Assembly (NCBI RefSeq): GCF_027532185.1
Contig: NZ_JAPZSV010000007.1
Span: 1 to 64,000 of the forward strand
DNA: 64,000 bases
Reading direction: 5' to 3'
Origin: Hylemonella sp.
Lineage (GTDB): Bacteria; Pseudomonadota; Gammaproteobacteria; Burkholderiales; Burkholderiaceae_C
Every line of letters starts with the position of its first letter. Position 1 is the first letter of the stretch. The translations under genes and the position numbers were made by a program. Shown one piece after another: positions 1 through 7,967 of the stretch. A model generated the notes under the pieces. The model had not been told where the DNA came from and ran no database searches. It was given only the letters and a program-made list of their open reading frames with translations.

Positions 1-18
1 CGCGAGCATCGCAGGTTG

Positions 19-95
19 CCCCGGCAAAGCCGGGGTCACAGACACCAGGGTCGCCTTCTTTTGCCTACTTTTCTTGGCGACGCAAGAAAAGTAGG
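19..95. repeat. Intergenic hairpin pair
   Basis: Two perfect inverted repeats lie in the gene-free first 222 bases: CCCCGGC-AAA-GCCGGGG at 19-35, and 13-bp arms CCTACTTTTCTTG / CAAGAAAAGTAGG around a 6-nt loop at 64-95. The second has no U-run placed like a terminator. From memory, hairpins of this kind are dispersed between genes in Comamonadaceae; that is recollection, not a search. Confidence 0.6.
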
Positions 96-159
96 TGCGC
101 CGCCGGGCGCACATCCCGGCCAAACCAAACCGCCGGGGCGAAACACGACATAAAACTCA

Positions 160-192
160 ACGCAGAAAAAAGAAAAGCCACCCGAAGGTGGC
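160..192 (-). terminator. Rho-independent terminator of the Bug receptor gene
   Basis: On the minus strand GCCACC-TTCG-GGTGGC (177-192) is followed by a T-rich run (TTTTCTTTTTT, to about 165). It lies 30 bp after the stop codon of the 223-1197 gene, so it should end that transcript. Confidence 0.85.
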
Positions 193-222
193 CTTTCGTC
201 AGCAGCGTAGAACGCTAAAAGA

Positions 223-1197
223 TCAGTCCGCGTAAACGCCAGCTGCCTTCAGCACCGGGCTCCACTTGGCAATCTCGTCGGCAACGAATTTCTTATGCTC
301 GGCCGACTCCATGCGCTTGTCGGTCACGACCACGGCGCCCAGGCCTTCCTGCTTCTTGACGAAGTCGGCGTCCTTCAGCGCGGCCTTGAGCGCGGTGTTG
401 AGCTTGGCCACCACGTCGGCCGGCGTGCCCTTGGGCGCGTAGAGGCCGTGCCAGATGGTCACTTCAAAGCCCTTGAGTCCGGATTCCTGCAGCGTGGGCA
501 GGTCCTTGAGCGCGGGCGTGCTCAGACGCTTCGCCGTGGTCACGGCGTAGGCCTTGACCTTCTTGGCCTCGATCTGGCCGCTGGTGTTGGTGGTCTGATC
601 GCAGAGCAGGTCGATCTGGCCGCCCAGCAGGTCGGTCATGGCCGGGCCTGTGCCCTTGTAGGGCACGGTGGTCATGTCGATCTTGAGCGCGTTCTGGAAC
701 ATCAGGCCGCACAGGTGCGAGGCCGCGCCAATGCCGGCGTTGCCCAGATTGACCTTGGCCTTGTTCTCGTTGATCCAGGTGGCCAATTCCTTGTAGTTGT
801 TGGCCGGCAGACCGGGCTTGCCGATCAGGGTCATGGGCACGTCGTTGACCATACCCAGGTACTCGAAGTCGCTCTCGACCTTGAAGGGCAGGTTGCGCAC
901 CAGGGTGGGCATGGTGGCCATGCCGATGTGGTGCAGCAGCAGGGTGTGGCCGTCCGGCGCAGCCTTGGCAACCTTGTTGGCGCCGATGGAACCACCGGCA
1001 CCCGCCGCGTTGTCGACCACCACGGTCGCGCCGCCCAGAGGCTTGCGCAGGGCTTCAGCCAGATCGCGTGCCACGCGGTCGGTCGGGCCGCCGGCCGAGA
1101 AGGGCACAACGATGGTGATGGGCTTGGAACCCGGGAAAGACTGGGCCTGGGCCGTGAAGGCGGCGACGGCAGCGGCAAGCAGTAGCAGACGTTTCAT
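223..1197 (-). CDS. Bug/TctC-family tripartite tricarboxylate transporter receptor
   Basis: A periplasmic solute-binding protein of 324 aa. The start at 1197 is chosen because it is preceded by a perfect AGGAGG ribosome site and begins a clean signal peptide (MKRLLLLAAAVAAFTAQAQ); the frame stays open upstream but that part looks non-coding. The mature protein opens with the family pattern PITIVVPFSAGGPTDRVAR and ends in the usual KxxGV region. Bug proteins bind carboxylates or related small molecules; the ligand cannot be read from sequence. No TctA/TctB permease is adjacent, which is normal for the many orphan Bug proteins of Burkholderiales. It follows the PaaK-like ligase by 94 bp on the same strand and may be cotranscribed with it. 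Confidence 0.93.
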   Translation of the reverse strand: MKRLLLLAAAVAAFTAQAQSFPGSKPITIVVPFSAGGPTDRVARDLAEALRKPLGGATVVVDNAAGAGGSIGANKVAKAAPDGHTLLLHHIGMATMPTLVRNLPFKVESDFEYLGMVNDVPMTLIGKPGLPANNYKELATWINENKAKVNLGNAGIGAASHLCGLMFQNALKIDMTTVPYKGTGPAMTDLLGGQIDLLCDQTTNTSGQIEAKKVKAYAVTTAKRLSTPALKDLPTLQESGLKGFEVTIWHGLYAPKGTPADVVAKLNTALKAALKDADFVKKQEGLGAVVVTDKRMESAEHKKFVADEIAKWSPVLKAAGVYAD

Positions 1198-1291
1198 GGT
1201 GCTTCCTCCTAAAGATGCGGGGAAGTCTAATTCGCTGCTCACGCCTTGCCAGCTCGGAAACTACTTAGTTCAGCACACGGTTTGACACGCG

Positions 1292-2560
1292 TCATTTGTA
1301 ACTGCGCGCATCCTCGATCACCTTGCCGTCATTGGGCAGCGTGCCGGGCAGCACCAGCTCCACCTCGCCGCGCAGCTTGGTCACCTCGCGCACCGTCTCG
1401 GCCATGCGCCGGGCCAGCTCGCCCGGACCGCTGCACTCGGCTTCAACCCTGAGCGTCATTCGGTCATCGGCCATCTCACCGCTCACCACCAGACGGCCCC
1501 GCCCGGCCTCGGGGTGTCGGCGCAGGATCTCGGCCACCTGACCCGGGTGCACGAACATGCCGCGGACCTTGGTGGTCTGGTCGGCGCGCCCCAGCCAGCC
1601 GCGGATGCGCGTGTTGCTGCGTCCCGTGGGACAGGGCCCGGGCAGCACGGCTGAGAGGTCACCGGTACCGAAGCGGATCAGCGGGTAGTCGGGGTTGAGC
1701 ACTGTGACCACCACCTCGCCGACCTCGCCCTCAGGCACCGGGTCGCCGGTGCCGGGGCGCACGATCTCCAGGATCACGTCCTCTTCCAGCACCAGGCCCT
1801 CACGTGCCGAGGTCTCGTAGGCAATCAGCCCGGCGTCGGCCGTGGCATAGGCCTGATAGGCCGTGATGCCGCGCTCGCTCAGCCAGTCGCGCAGGCTGGG
1901 CGGAAAGGCCTCGCCGCTGAGCAGAGCCTTGGTGATGGACAGCTTCGCGCTGGCCTCCTGCGCCTTCTCGACCAGGATCTTGAGAAAGCTCGGCGTGCCC
2001 GCATAGGCCACAGGCTTCAGGTCGGCGATGGCCGCGAGCTGCTGCTCGGTGTTGCCCGTACCGCCGGGAAAGACCGTGCAGCCCAGGGCATGGGCGCCGG
2101 CCTCCATGATCCAGGCTCCGGGCGTGAGGTGGTAGCTGAAGCAGTTGTGCACCAGGTCACCGGCCGCGAAGCCGGCCGCCGCAAACGCCCGCGCACTGCG
2201 CCAGTAGTCGACGGCATGGCCCTCGGGCTCGTAGATCGGGCCGGGCGACTGGAAGACCCGGCGCGCGCCCTTGTCGCGCAGCAAGCCGCGCCAGCCGATG
2301 GCCGCAAAGCCGCCGAGCGGATCACCACCGGCAGCGCGTGCCGCCTGCTGGCGCTCCAGCAGTTCGTGCTTGCGCGTCACTGGCAGCCGGGCCAGCATGG
2401 CGCGGCTGCTCACCGCCGCCGCGTCCACGCCCCGCAGGATCTCGGCAAACGCCGGCGCCTGGCGCTGGGCCTGGGCCACATGCCCCGGCAGGGCCGCCAT
2501 GAGCGCAGCCTCGCGCTGCGCGGGGTCACGCGTTTCAAGCGCGTCGTAATGTTTAGTCAT
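1292..2560 (-). CDS. PaaK-like phenylacetate/aryl-CoA ligase family protein
   Basis: 422 aa, close to the usual length of PaaK-type adenylate-forming CoA ligases. Recognisable landmarks are the central YAGTPSF segment, the LLSGEAFPPSLRDWL stretch, YATADAGLIAYET (the PaaK counterpart of the acyl-adenylate pocket), YPLIRFGTGDLSAV (the A8-type Asp) and a C-terminal domain with GRADQTTKVRGMFVHPGQV. It should activate a carboxylic acid, probably aromatic, to its CoA thioester in the cytoplasm. It lies downstream of a Liv-type ABC transporter and in the same direction, which suggests uptake followed by CoA activation. The true substrate is unknown. It is separated from the transporter by a GC-rich repeat, so it may have its own promoter. 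Confidence 0.88.
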   Translation of the reverse strand: MTKHYDALETRDPAQREAALMAALPGHVAQAQRQAPAFAEILRGVDAAAVSSRAMLARLPVTRKHELLERQQAARAAGGDPLGGFAAIGWRGLLRDKGARRVFQSPGPIYEPEGHAVDYWRSARAFAAAGFAAGDLVHNCFSYHLTPGAWIMEAGAHALGCTVFPGGTGNTEQQLAAIADLKPVAYAGTPSFLKILVEKAQEASAKLSITKALLSGEAFPPSLRDWLSERGITAYQAYATADAGLIAYETSAREGLVLEEDVILEIVRPGTGDPVPEGEVGEVVVTVLNPDYPLIRFGTGDLSAVLPGPCPTGRSNTRIRGWLGRADQTTKVRGMFVHPGQVAEILRRHPEAGRGRLVVSGEMADDRMTLRVEAECSGPGELARRMAETVREVTKLRGEVELVLPGTLPNDGKVIEDARSYK

Positions 2561-2607
2561 CTCTGTCTTCCCTGTACAGCGACCCAGCCGCGCGTGAAAT
2601 GATCTAA

Positions 2608-2694
2608 GCGGGGAACGCCGCAGAGCCGGCTCTGCCGGGCTGCTGGCGTTGCCCCCTTGAGGGGGGAGGCGGCCTCAGGGCCGCCACGGGGGTG
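2608..2694 (-). repeat. GC-rich intergenic repeat, copy C
   Basis: Contains hairpins GAGCCGGCTC, CCCCCTTGAGGGGG and GGCGGCC-TCAG-GGCCGCC. Read on the minus strand it resembles the copies at 10790-10885 and 25606-25705: a CCCCC...GGGGG hairpin followed by a GCCCGGC-aga-GCCGG hairpin. It fills the space between the ABC ATPase gene and the PaaK-like ligase gene. Confidence 0.55.
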
Positions 2695-2702
2695 CATCCT
2701 GT

Positions 2703-3512
2703 TCACGCCAGCCAGCGCTTGCGCCGCTTATAACTTTTCACGTCACGGAAGCTCTTGCGCTCGCCCCCGCCCATGCCGAGGTAGAACTCCTTCACGTCCT
2801 CGTTGCTGGCCAGATCGGCAGCGGCGCCGTCCATCACGATGCGGCCCGACTCCATGATGTAGCCGTAGTCCGCGTACTTCAGCGCCATGTTCGTGTTCTG
2901 CTCGGCCAGCAGGAAGGTCACGCGCTCCTTGGCATTGAGATCCTTCACGATCTCGAACACCTCCTCCACGATCTGCGGCGCCAGGCCCATGGAGGGCTCA
3001 TCCAGCAGCACCATGCTCGGGTTGGCCATGAGCGCGCGACCGATGGCGCACATCTGCTGCTCGCCGCCCGAGGTGTAGGCCGCCTGCGAGGTGCGCCGCG
3101 TCTTCAGGCGCGGGAAGTAGGTGTAGACCTTCTCCAGGTTGGCCGCGATCTCGCCCTTGTCCTTGCGCGTGTAGGCGCCGGTGAGCAGGTTCTCCTCGAT
3201 GGTCAGGTGCGCAAAGCAGTGCCGCCCCTCCATCACCTGCACCACGCCGCGCTGCACCAGATCAGCCGGCGTGAGGTTCTCGATGCGCTCGCCGCGCAGC
3301 TCGATGCTGCCCTTGGTGACCTCGCCGCGCTCGCCCTTGAGCAGGTTGGAGATGGCCCGCAGCGTCGTGGTCTTGCCCGCGCCGTTGCCACCGAGCAGCG
3401 CCACGATCCCGCGCTCGGGCACCTGCAGCGACACCCCCTTGAGCACGAGGATCACATGGTTGTAGATCACCTCGATGCCGCTGACGTTGAGAACAATGTT
3501 TTTGGAGTCCAT
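2703..3512 (-). CDS. livF: Liv-type ABC transporter ATP-binding protein (LivF family)
   Basis: 269 aa ATPase of a branched-chain amino acid type importer. Walker A is GGNGAGKTTT (about residues 41-50, lysine 47), the signature is TSGGEQQM, Walker B is MVLLDEPSMGL and the switch histidine region reads LLAEQNTNMAL. It is about 30 residues longer than typical LivF because of a basic tail (RKSFRDVKSYKRRKRWLA), which is also seen in some relatives that travel with CoA ligases. It is the last transporter gene in the order ligase-livG-livH-livM-receptor-livF. The ligand is probably not an amino acid, given the two neighbouring CoA ligases; this is inference. Confidence 0.93.
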   Translation of the reverse strand: MDSKNIVLNVSGIEVIYNHVILVLKGVSLQVPERGIVALLGGNGAGKTTTLRAISNLLKGERGEVTKGSIELRGERIENLTPADLVQRGVVQVMEGRHCFAHLTIEENLLTGAYTRKDKGEIAANLEKVYTYFPRLKTRRTSQAAYTSGGEQQMCAIGRALMANPSMVLLDEPSMGLAPQIVEEVFEIVKDLNAKERVTFLLAEQNTNMALKYADYGYIMESGRIVMDGAAADLASNEDVKEFYLGMGGGERKSFRDVKSYKRRKRWLA

Positions 3513-3528
3513 AAATGGCCCTTGTTAA

Positions 3529-3609
3529 CCAGATGAAAGACCCGCGCGAGCGGCCCTTTCATCTGGCGGCTCCGGGTGGAGCCGCTGCCCCTCCCGCGGG
3601 CGGGAGGGG
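3529..3609. repeat. Cluster of three intercistronic hairpins
   Basis: Between livF and its receptor gene lie three perfect inverted repeats: CCAGATGAAAG / CTTTCATCTGG (3529-3566), GCGGCTCC-GGGT-GGAGCCGC (3566-3585) and CCCCTCCCGC-GG-GCGGGAGGGG (3588-3609). None has a terminator-like U-run for minus-strand transcription. They are candidates for mRNA stabilising or processing elements. Confidence 0.6.
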
Positions 3610-3640
3610 TTGGGGGTGGGTGCCGATATGACAGACAGGG

Positions 3641-3665
3641 TCTTGATCGGCACAGCCGATCAAGA
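3641..3665 (-). other. Intercistronic hairpin overlapping the receptor stop codon
   Basis: Perfect 11-bp arms TCTTGATCGGC and GCCGATCAAGA around a 3-nt loop. The last codons and the TGA (3662-3660) of the receptor gene form one arm. There is no U-run. Placed directly after the receptor gene, it could protect the upstream mRNA or lower expression of livF. Confidence 0.65.
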
Positions 3666-4997
3666 CTGACAGTCAGCCGGCGTGCGACGCTGCAGCTTCT
3701 TCTCCGCCGCGTACTTGTCGGCTGCGTTCTTCACCATGGGCTTGATGATCTGCTCGTCGGCCTGGTACCAGTCGGAACTCCAGACGAACTTGCTGCCATC
3801 CCAGGTGTGCACGCGCGCCCAGGAAGCGCCCATGTGGTCGGCACAGGAGGTGCTGATCGGACGCATCACGCCCTTGAAGCCCAGCGCGTCAAGCTTGGCC
3901 TGCGTGAGGTTCAGGTTCTCGTAACCCCAACGCGCCTGCTCACCGGTCACGACCTTGCCCTTGCCGAAGCGCTCCTGCGCCGCGCGCACGCCTTCCACGG
4001 CAAACATGGCGGCCTGCAGGCCGCGCATGTAGAGCACCTGGCCCACCTCTTCCTTCGGTCCAGTGCCCTGGCCCTTGGCGTGCACCTTGTCCAGGATCTC
4101 CTTGACCACGGCCGCGTTCGGCTCGGCGCCGTGCTGCATCATGATGGCGTTGTAGCCCTTGGCGCCCTGGCCCACGTCCTTGACGTCCGGCTCGGCACCG
4201 GCCCACCACACGCCGTACATCTTCTCGCGCGGGTAACCCGTGGCCTGGGCTTCCTTGAGGGCGGTGGAGTTCATCACGCCCCAGCCCCAGTTGAGCACAT
4301 AGTCCGGGCGGTTCTGGCGGATCTGCAGCCAGGTGGCCTTCTGCTCCACACCCGGATGGGTCACGGGCAGCAGGCTGAGCTGGAAGCCGTGCATGGCGGC
4401 GCGCTCCTGCAGCAGCGGGATGGGCTCCTTGCCGAAGGGGCTGTCGTGGTACACGAGGGCGATCTTCTTGCCCTTGAGCTTGTCGTAGCCGCCTTCCTGC
4501 TTGGCGATGTGCTGGATCAGCACATCGGCCGCGACCCAATAGGTGCCCGACAGCGGGAAGTTCCACTTGAAGACCATGCCGTCCTGGCTCTCGCTGCGGC
4601 CGTAGCCGGCGGTGATCAGCGGGATCTTGTCGGTCGGGGCCTTCTCGGTCAGCGCGAAGGTGATGCCGGTGGACAGCGGCTGGAACACCGTGGCGCCGCC
4701 GTTCTTGCCCTTGAGGCGCTCATAGCACTCCACGCCGCGATCGGTGGCGTAGCCGGTCTCGCACTCCTCGAAGGAGACCTTCACGCCATTGATGCCGCCG
4801 CGCGCATTCGTGAGCTTGAGGTAGTCCACATAGCCGTTGGCAAACGGCACGCCGTTGGGCGCGTAGGCGCCGGTGCGGTAGACCAGCACCGGGAAGAACT
4901 GTTCCTTGGCCTGCGCGAACGCAGCCGTGGAAGTGAGCGCGCCCGCAGCGGCGGCAGCCGCGAGCGTGGTGGCGAGGGCGAGTTGTCGAAGCTTCAT
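3660..4997 (-). CDS. ABC transporter substrate-binding protein (periplasmic binding protein type 1, Liv-associated)
   Basis: 445 aa with an AGGAGA ribosome site before the ATG at 4997 and a signal peptide ending near residue 29 (AAFAQA). The mature part follows the Leu/Ile/Val-binding fold: an N-terminal lobe starting EQFFPVLVYRTGAYAPNG, YATDRGVECYERLKGKNGG and a second lobe with the NWGWGVMNSTALKEA region. It is longer than E. coli LivJ (about 345 mature residues). It belongs to the receptor subfamily encoded inside ABC operons with acyl-CoA synthetases, where aromatic or fatty acids are the suspected ligands. The neighbours are livM upstream and livF downstream. Confidence 0.92.
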   Translation of the reverse strand: MKLRQLALATTLAAAAAAGALTSTAAFAQAKEQFFPVLVYRTGAYAPNGVPFANGYVDYLKLTNARGGINGVKVSFEECETGYATDRGVECYERLKGKNGGATVFQPLSTGITFALTEKAPTDKIPLITAGYGRSESQDGMVFKWNFPLSGTYWVAADVLIQHIAKQEGGYDKLKGKKIALVYHDSPFGKEPIPLLQERAAMHGFQLSLLPVTHPGVEQKATWLQIRQNRPDYVLNWGWGVMNSTALKEAQATGYPREKMYGVWWAGAEPDVKDVGQGAKGYNAIMMQHGAEPNAAVVKEILDKVHAKGQGTGPKEEVGQVLYMRGLQAAMFAVEGVRAAQERFGKGKVVTGEQARWGYENLNLTQAKLDALGFKGVMRPISTSCADHMGASWARVHTWDGSKFVWSSDWYQADEQIIKPMVKNAADKYAAEKKLQRRTPADCQS

Positions 4998-5052
4998 GGT
5001 TTGTCTCCTGTTGAGGTGGTGGTTGAAGCAGGCGTGAGAACTCTGGAAGAAA

Positions 5053-6129
5053 TCAGTGCGGGAAAGGCCACAGGCGCAGCTTCTGCTTGCCGATGGACCA
5101 GAGCCGGGCCAGACCGTGCGGCTCGACGATCAGGAACCAGACGATGAGCGCGCCGAAGACCATGAATTCGGTGTGGGAGATGGCCGCGGTAGAAATCTCG
5201 ACCCCGAAGAGCTGACCAATGGCCGGCAACAGCTGGTTGAGCACGATGGGCAGCACCACGATGAAGGCGGCACCGAAGAGGCTGCCCATGATGGAGCCCA
5301 GGCCGCCGATGATGACCATGAACAGCAGCTGGAAGGAGCGATCCACCGAGAAGGCCGCCGGCTCCCAGGAGCCCAGGTGCACAAAGCCCCAGAGTGCGCC
5401 AGCCACACCCACGATGAAGGAGCTCACGGCAAAGGCACTGAGCTTGGCGTACATGGGCCGGATGCCGATCACGGCCGCGGCCACGTCCATGTCGCGGATG
5501 GCCATCCACTCGCGGCCGATGGCGCTGCGCACCAGGTTCTTGGCCAGCAGCGCAAACAGCACCAGCAGCGCCAGGCAGAACAGGTACTTCTGCAGCGGCG
5601 TCTCCACGGGCAGGCCGAAGACCTGCAGGTTGGAGACCGAGACCGAACCCGAGGGCGTGTTGTTGGTGAACCAGCCGATGCGCAGGAAAGCCCAGTCGCA
5701 GAAGAACTGCGCGGCCAGCGTGGCCACCGCCAGGTACAGGCCCTTGACGCGCAGACTCGGGATGCCGAAGAACATGCCCACCAGCGTCGCAAAAAAGCCG
5801 CCCGACAGCAGGGCCACGAGCAGCGGCATGCCCTCGATGCGCACAAAGGTGTTGTAGGCGGCATAGGCGCCCACGGCCATGAAGGCGCCCGAGCCCAGGG
5901 AAATCTGGCCGCAGTAGCCGACCAGGATGTTCACACCCACCGCGGCGAGCGAGAGGATGAGGAAGGGAATGAAGATGGCGCGGAACAGGTACTCGTCGGC
6001 CAGCAGGGGCACACCGACGAAGGCAAAGGCGATCAGCGCCAGGATGGCCCAGCGGTCCTGCGCGATCGCAAAGATCTGCTGGTCCGCCGCGTAGCTGGTT
6101 TTGAACTGGCCGTTTTCTCTGTAGAACAT
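5053..6129 (-). CDS. livM: Liv-type ABC transporter permease (LivM family)
   Basis: 358 aa inner-membrane protein with a cytosolic N-terminal extension of about 30 residues and then 8-10 hydrophobic segments, for example WAILALIAFAFVGVPLLA and ILVGYCGQISLGSGAFMAVG. The family motif GYCGQISLGSGAFMAVGAYAAYN is at about 92-114, and the cytosolic EAA-like loop reads IGREWMAIRDMDVAAAVIGI. It pairs with the LivH-type protein encoded upstream. There is no convincing Shine-Dalgarno before the ATG, and the 100 bp upstream hold two hairpins. Confidence 0.93.
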   Translation of the reverse strand: MFYRENGQFKTSYAADQQIFAIAQDRWAILALIAFAFVGVPLLADEYLFRAIFIPFLILSLAAVGVNILVGYCGQISLGSGAFMAVGAYAAYNTFVRIEGMPLLVALLSGGFFATLVGMFFGIPSLRVKGLYLAVATLAAQFFCDWAFLRIGWFTNNTPSGSVSVSNLQVFGLPVETPLQKYLFCLALLVLFALLAKNLVRSAIGREWMAIRDMDVAAAVIGIRPMYAKLSAFAVSSFIVGVAGALWGFVHLGSWEPAAFSVDRSFQLLFMVIIGGLGSIMGSLFGAAFIVVLPIVLNQLLPAIGQLFGVEISTAAISHTEFMVFGALIVWFLIVEPHGLARLWSIGKQKLRLWPFPH

Positions 6130-6180
6130 GTCAACTACCGATCAATGATCTTTTGGCTTCAGCCGCTCACTTCGTTCACT

Positions 6181-6199
6181 TAACTTGCTGCGCAAGTTA
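6181..6199. other. Short inverted repeat before livM
   Basis: TAACTTGC-TGC-GCAAGTTA, 8-bp perfect arms in the livH-livM spacer. Together with the larger hairpin at 6210-6251 it leaves little unstructured RNA upstream of livM. Confidence 0.5.
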
Positions 6200-6209
6200 G
6201 CTTTCGCTG

Positions 6210-6251
6210 GAAGATCATCGACAGGGTCATCAGACCCTGTCGATGATCTTC
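6210..6251 (-). other. 19-bp-arm hairpin that contains the livH stop codon
   Basis: The last 19 coding nucleotides of livH (positions 6251-6233) are followed by a 4-nt loop holding the TGA and then by a perfect inverted copy (6228-6210). There is no U-run after it. Such a stem would be very stable and sits exactly where ribosomes terminate on livH. Confidence 0.8.
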
Positions 6252-7159
6252 TCTCCAAACAAACCCTGGGGGCGGAACAGCAGAAACACCAGCGCCAGCA
6301 TGTAGGCGAACCAGATCTCGATGCCGCCGCCCACATAGGGACCCAGATAGACCTCAGACAGCTTTTCGCCCACGCCGATGATCAGACCGCCGATGATGGC
6401 GCCGGGCACGGACGTGAGGCCGCCCAGGATGATCACGGGCAGGGCGCGCAGCGCCACCGTGGTCAGCGAGAACTGCACGCCCAGCTTGCTGCCCCAGATC
6501 ATCCCGGCCACCAGCGCCACCACGCCGGCCACGCACCAGACGATGACCCAGATGCGGTTGAGGGGGATGCCGATGGATTGCGCGGCCTGGTGGTCGTCGG
6601 CCACGGCGCGCAGGGCGCGCCCGGTGCCGGTCTTCTGGAAGAAGAGCGAGAGCCCGGCCACCAGCACGGCCGCAATGCCCGCGGCGATCAGATCCTCCTG
6701 GCTCACCAGGATGCCGCCCTCGAAAACGGACTGGAAGGCGAAGATCGGGTCCTTGGGCATGCCGATGTCGATCTTGTAGATGTCGCTGCCGAAGATGGTC
6801 TGACCCAGGCCGTCGAGGAAGTAGGTGATGCCCAGCGTGGCCATGAGCAGCGTGGCGCCTTCCTGGTTCACGAGGTGGCGCAGCACCAGGCGCTCCACCA
6901 GCCAGGCCACCACGAACATGCAGGCGCCGGCCAGCAGGAAGGCCAGCACATTGGCCAGCCACTTGCTCTCGACCCCGATCCAGCCCGGCACCCATTCGGC
7001 GAAGCGCGCCATGGCCAGGGCCGCGAACAGCACCATGGCGCCCTGGGCGAAGTTGAACACCCCGGAGGCCTTGAAGATGAGCACAAAGCCCAGGGCCACC
7101 AGCGAATACAGCATGCCGGCCATCAGGCCGTTGAGCAGGGTTTCAATGAAAAACGCCAT
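6230..7159 (-). CDS. livH: Liv-type ABC transporter permease (LivH family)
   Basis: 309 aa, eight or so membrane segments. Family landmarks are LLNGLMAGMLYSLVALGF at the N-terminus, GVFNFAQGAMVLFAAL, the loop GRALRAVADDHQAAQSIGIPLNRI (EAA-like contact with the ATPase) and VIILGGLTSVPGAIIGGLIIG near the C-terminus. An AGGAAACG ribosome site precedes the ATG. The final codons are part of a large hairpin (6210-6251). It is cotranscribed with livG upstream (9-bp gap). Confidence 0.94.
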   Translation of the reverse strand: MAFFIETLLNGLMAGMLYSLVALGFVLIFKASGVFNFAQGAMVLFAALAMARFAEWVPGWIGVESKWLANVLAFLLAGACMFVVAWLVERLVLRHLVNQEGATLLMATLGITYFLDGLGQTIFGSDIYKIDIGMPKDPIFAFQSVFEGGILVSQEDLIAAGIAAVLVAGLSLFFQKTGTGRALRAVADDHQAAQSIGIPLNRIWVIVWCVAGVVALVAGMIWGSKLGVQFSLTTVALRALPVIILGGLTSVPGAIIGGLIIGVGEKLSEVYLGPYVGGGIEIWFAYMLALVFLLFRPQGLFGEKIIDRV

Positions 7160-7168
7160 GTCGTTTCC

Positions 7169-7954
7169 TCAGTGGCTCGTGCCCAGGTAGGCCCGGATCA
7201 CTTCCTCGTTGTTGCGCACCTCGTCGGGCGTGCCGTCGCCGATCTTCTTGCCATAGTCCAGCACCACCACGCGGTCGCTGATGTCCATCACCACGCCCAT
7301 GTCGTGCTCGATCAGCACCACCGTGGTCCCGAACTCGTCGTTGATGTCGAGCACGAAGCGGCACATGTCCTGCTTCTCTTCCACGTTCATGCCGGCCATG
7401 GGCTCGTCCAGCAACAGCACCTGCGGCTCCATGGCCAGGGCCCGGCCCAGGTCCACGCGCTTTTGCAGGCCGTAGGGCAGCTGGCCCACGGGCGTCTTGC
7501 GGTAGGCCTGGATTTCGAGGAAGTCGATGATGTGCTCGACGAACTCGCGGTGGCGGATCTCCTCACGCTCGGCCGGACCGATGCGCAGCGCCTGCAGCAG
7601 GAGGTTGCTTTTGATCTTGAGGTTGCGCCCCGTCATGATGTTGTCCAGCACGCTCATGCCCTTGAACAGGGCCAGGTTCTGGAAGGTGCGCGCCACGCCC
7701 ATCTCGGCCACCTGGCGGCTGTTCATGTGGTGGAAGGTCTGGCCGCGGAAGGTGATGGTGCCGTGCTGCGGCGTGTACACGCCGTTGATGCAGTTGAGCA
7801 TGGAGCTCTTGCCCGCGCCGTTGGGGCCGATGATGGCGCGGATCTCGTGCTCGCGCACATTGAAGGAGATGTCCGTCAGCGCCTTCACGCCGCCAAAGGC
7901 CAGCGAGATGTTCTGCACGTCGAGGATGACGTCGCCCAGGGTACGTTGTTTCAT
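7169..7954 (-). CDS. livG: Liv-type ABC transporter ATP-binding protein (LivG family)
   Basis: 261 aa. Walker A GPNGAGKSSM, Walker B VLLLDEPMAGMN and the H-loop VLIEHDMGVVMD are intact. The signature is LPYGLQKRVDLGRALA, a LivG-type variant of LSGGQ. The start is 13 bp after the stop of the acyl-CoA synthetase gene, so the two are in one transcript. It energises the importer together with the LivF-type ATPase at the other end of the operon. Confidence 0.94.
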   Translation of the reverse strand: MKQRTLGDVILDVQNISLAFGGVKALTDISFNVREHEIRAIIGPNGAGKSSMLNCINGVYTPQHGTITFRGQTFHHMNSRQVAEMGVARTFQNLALFKGMSVLDNIMTGRNLKIKSNLLLQALRIGPAEREEIRHREFVEHIIDFLEIQAYRKTPVGQLPYGLQKRVDLGRALAMEPQVLLLDEPMAGMNVEEKQDMCRFVLDINDEFGTTVVLIEHDMGVVMDISDRVVVLDYGKKIGDGTPDEVRNNEEVIRAYLGTSH

Positions 7955-7967
7955 CGTTCTTCTGCTC

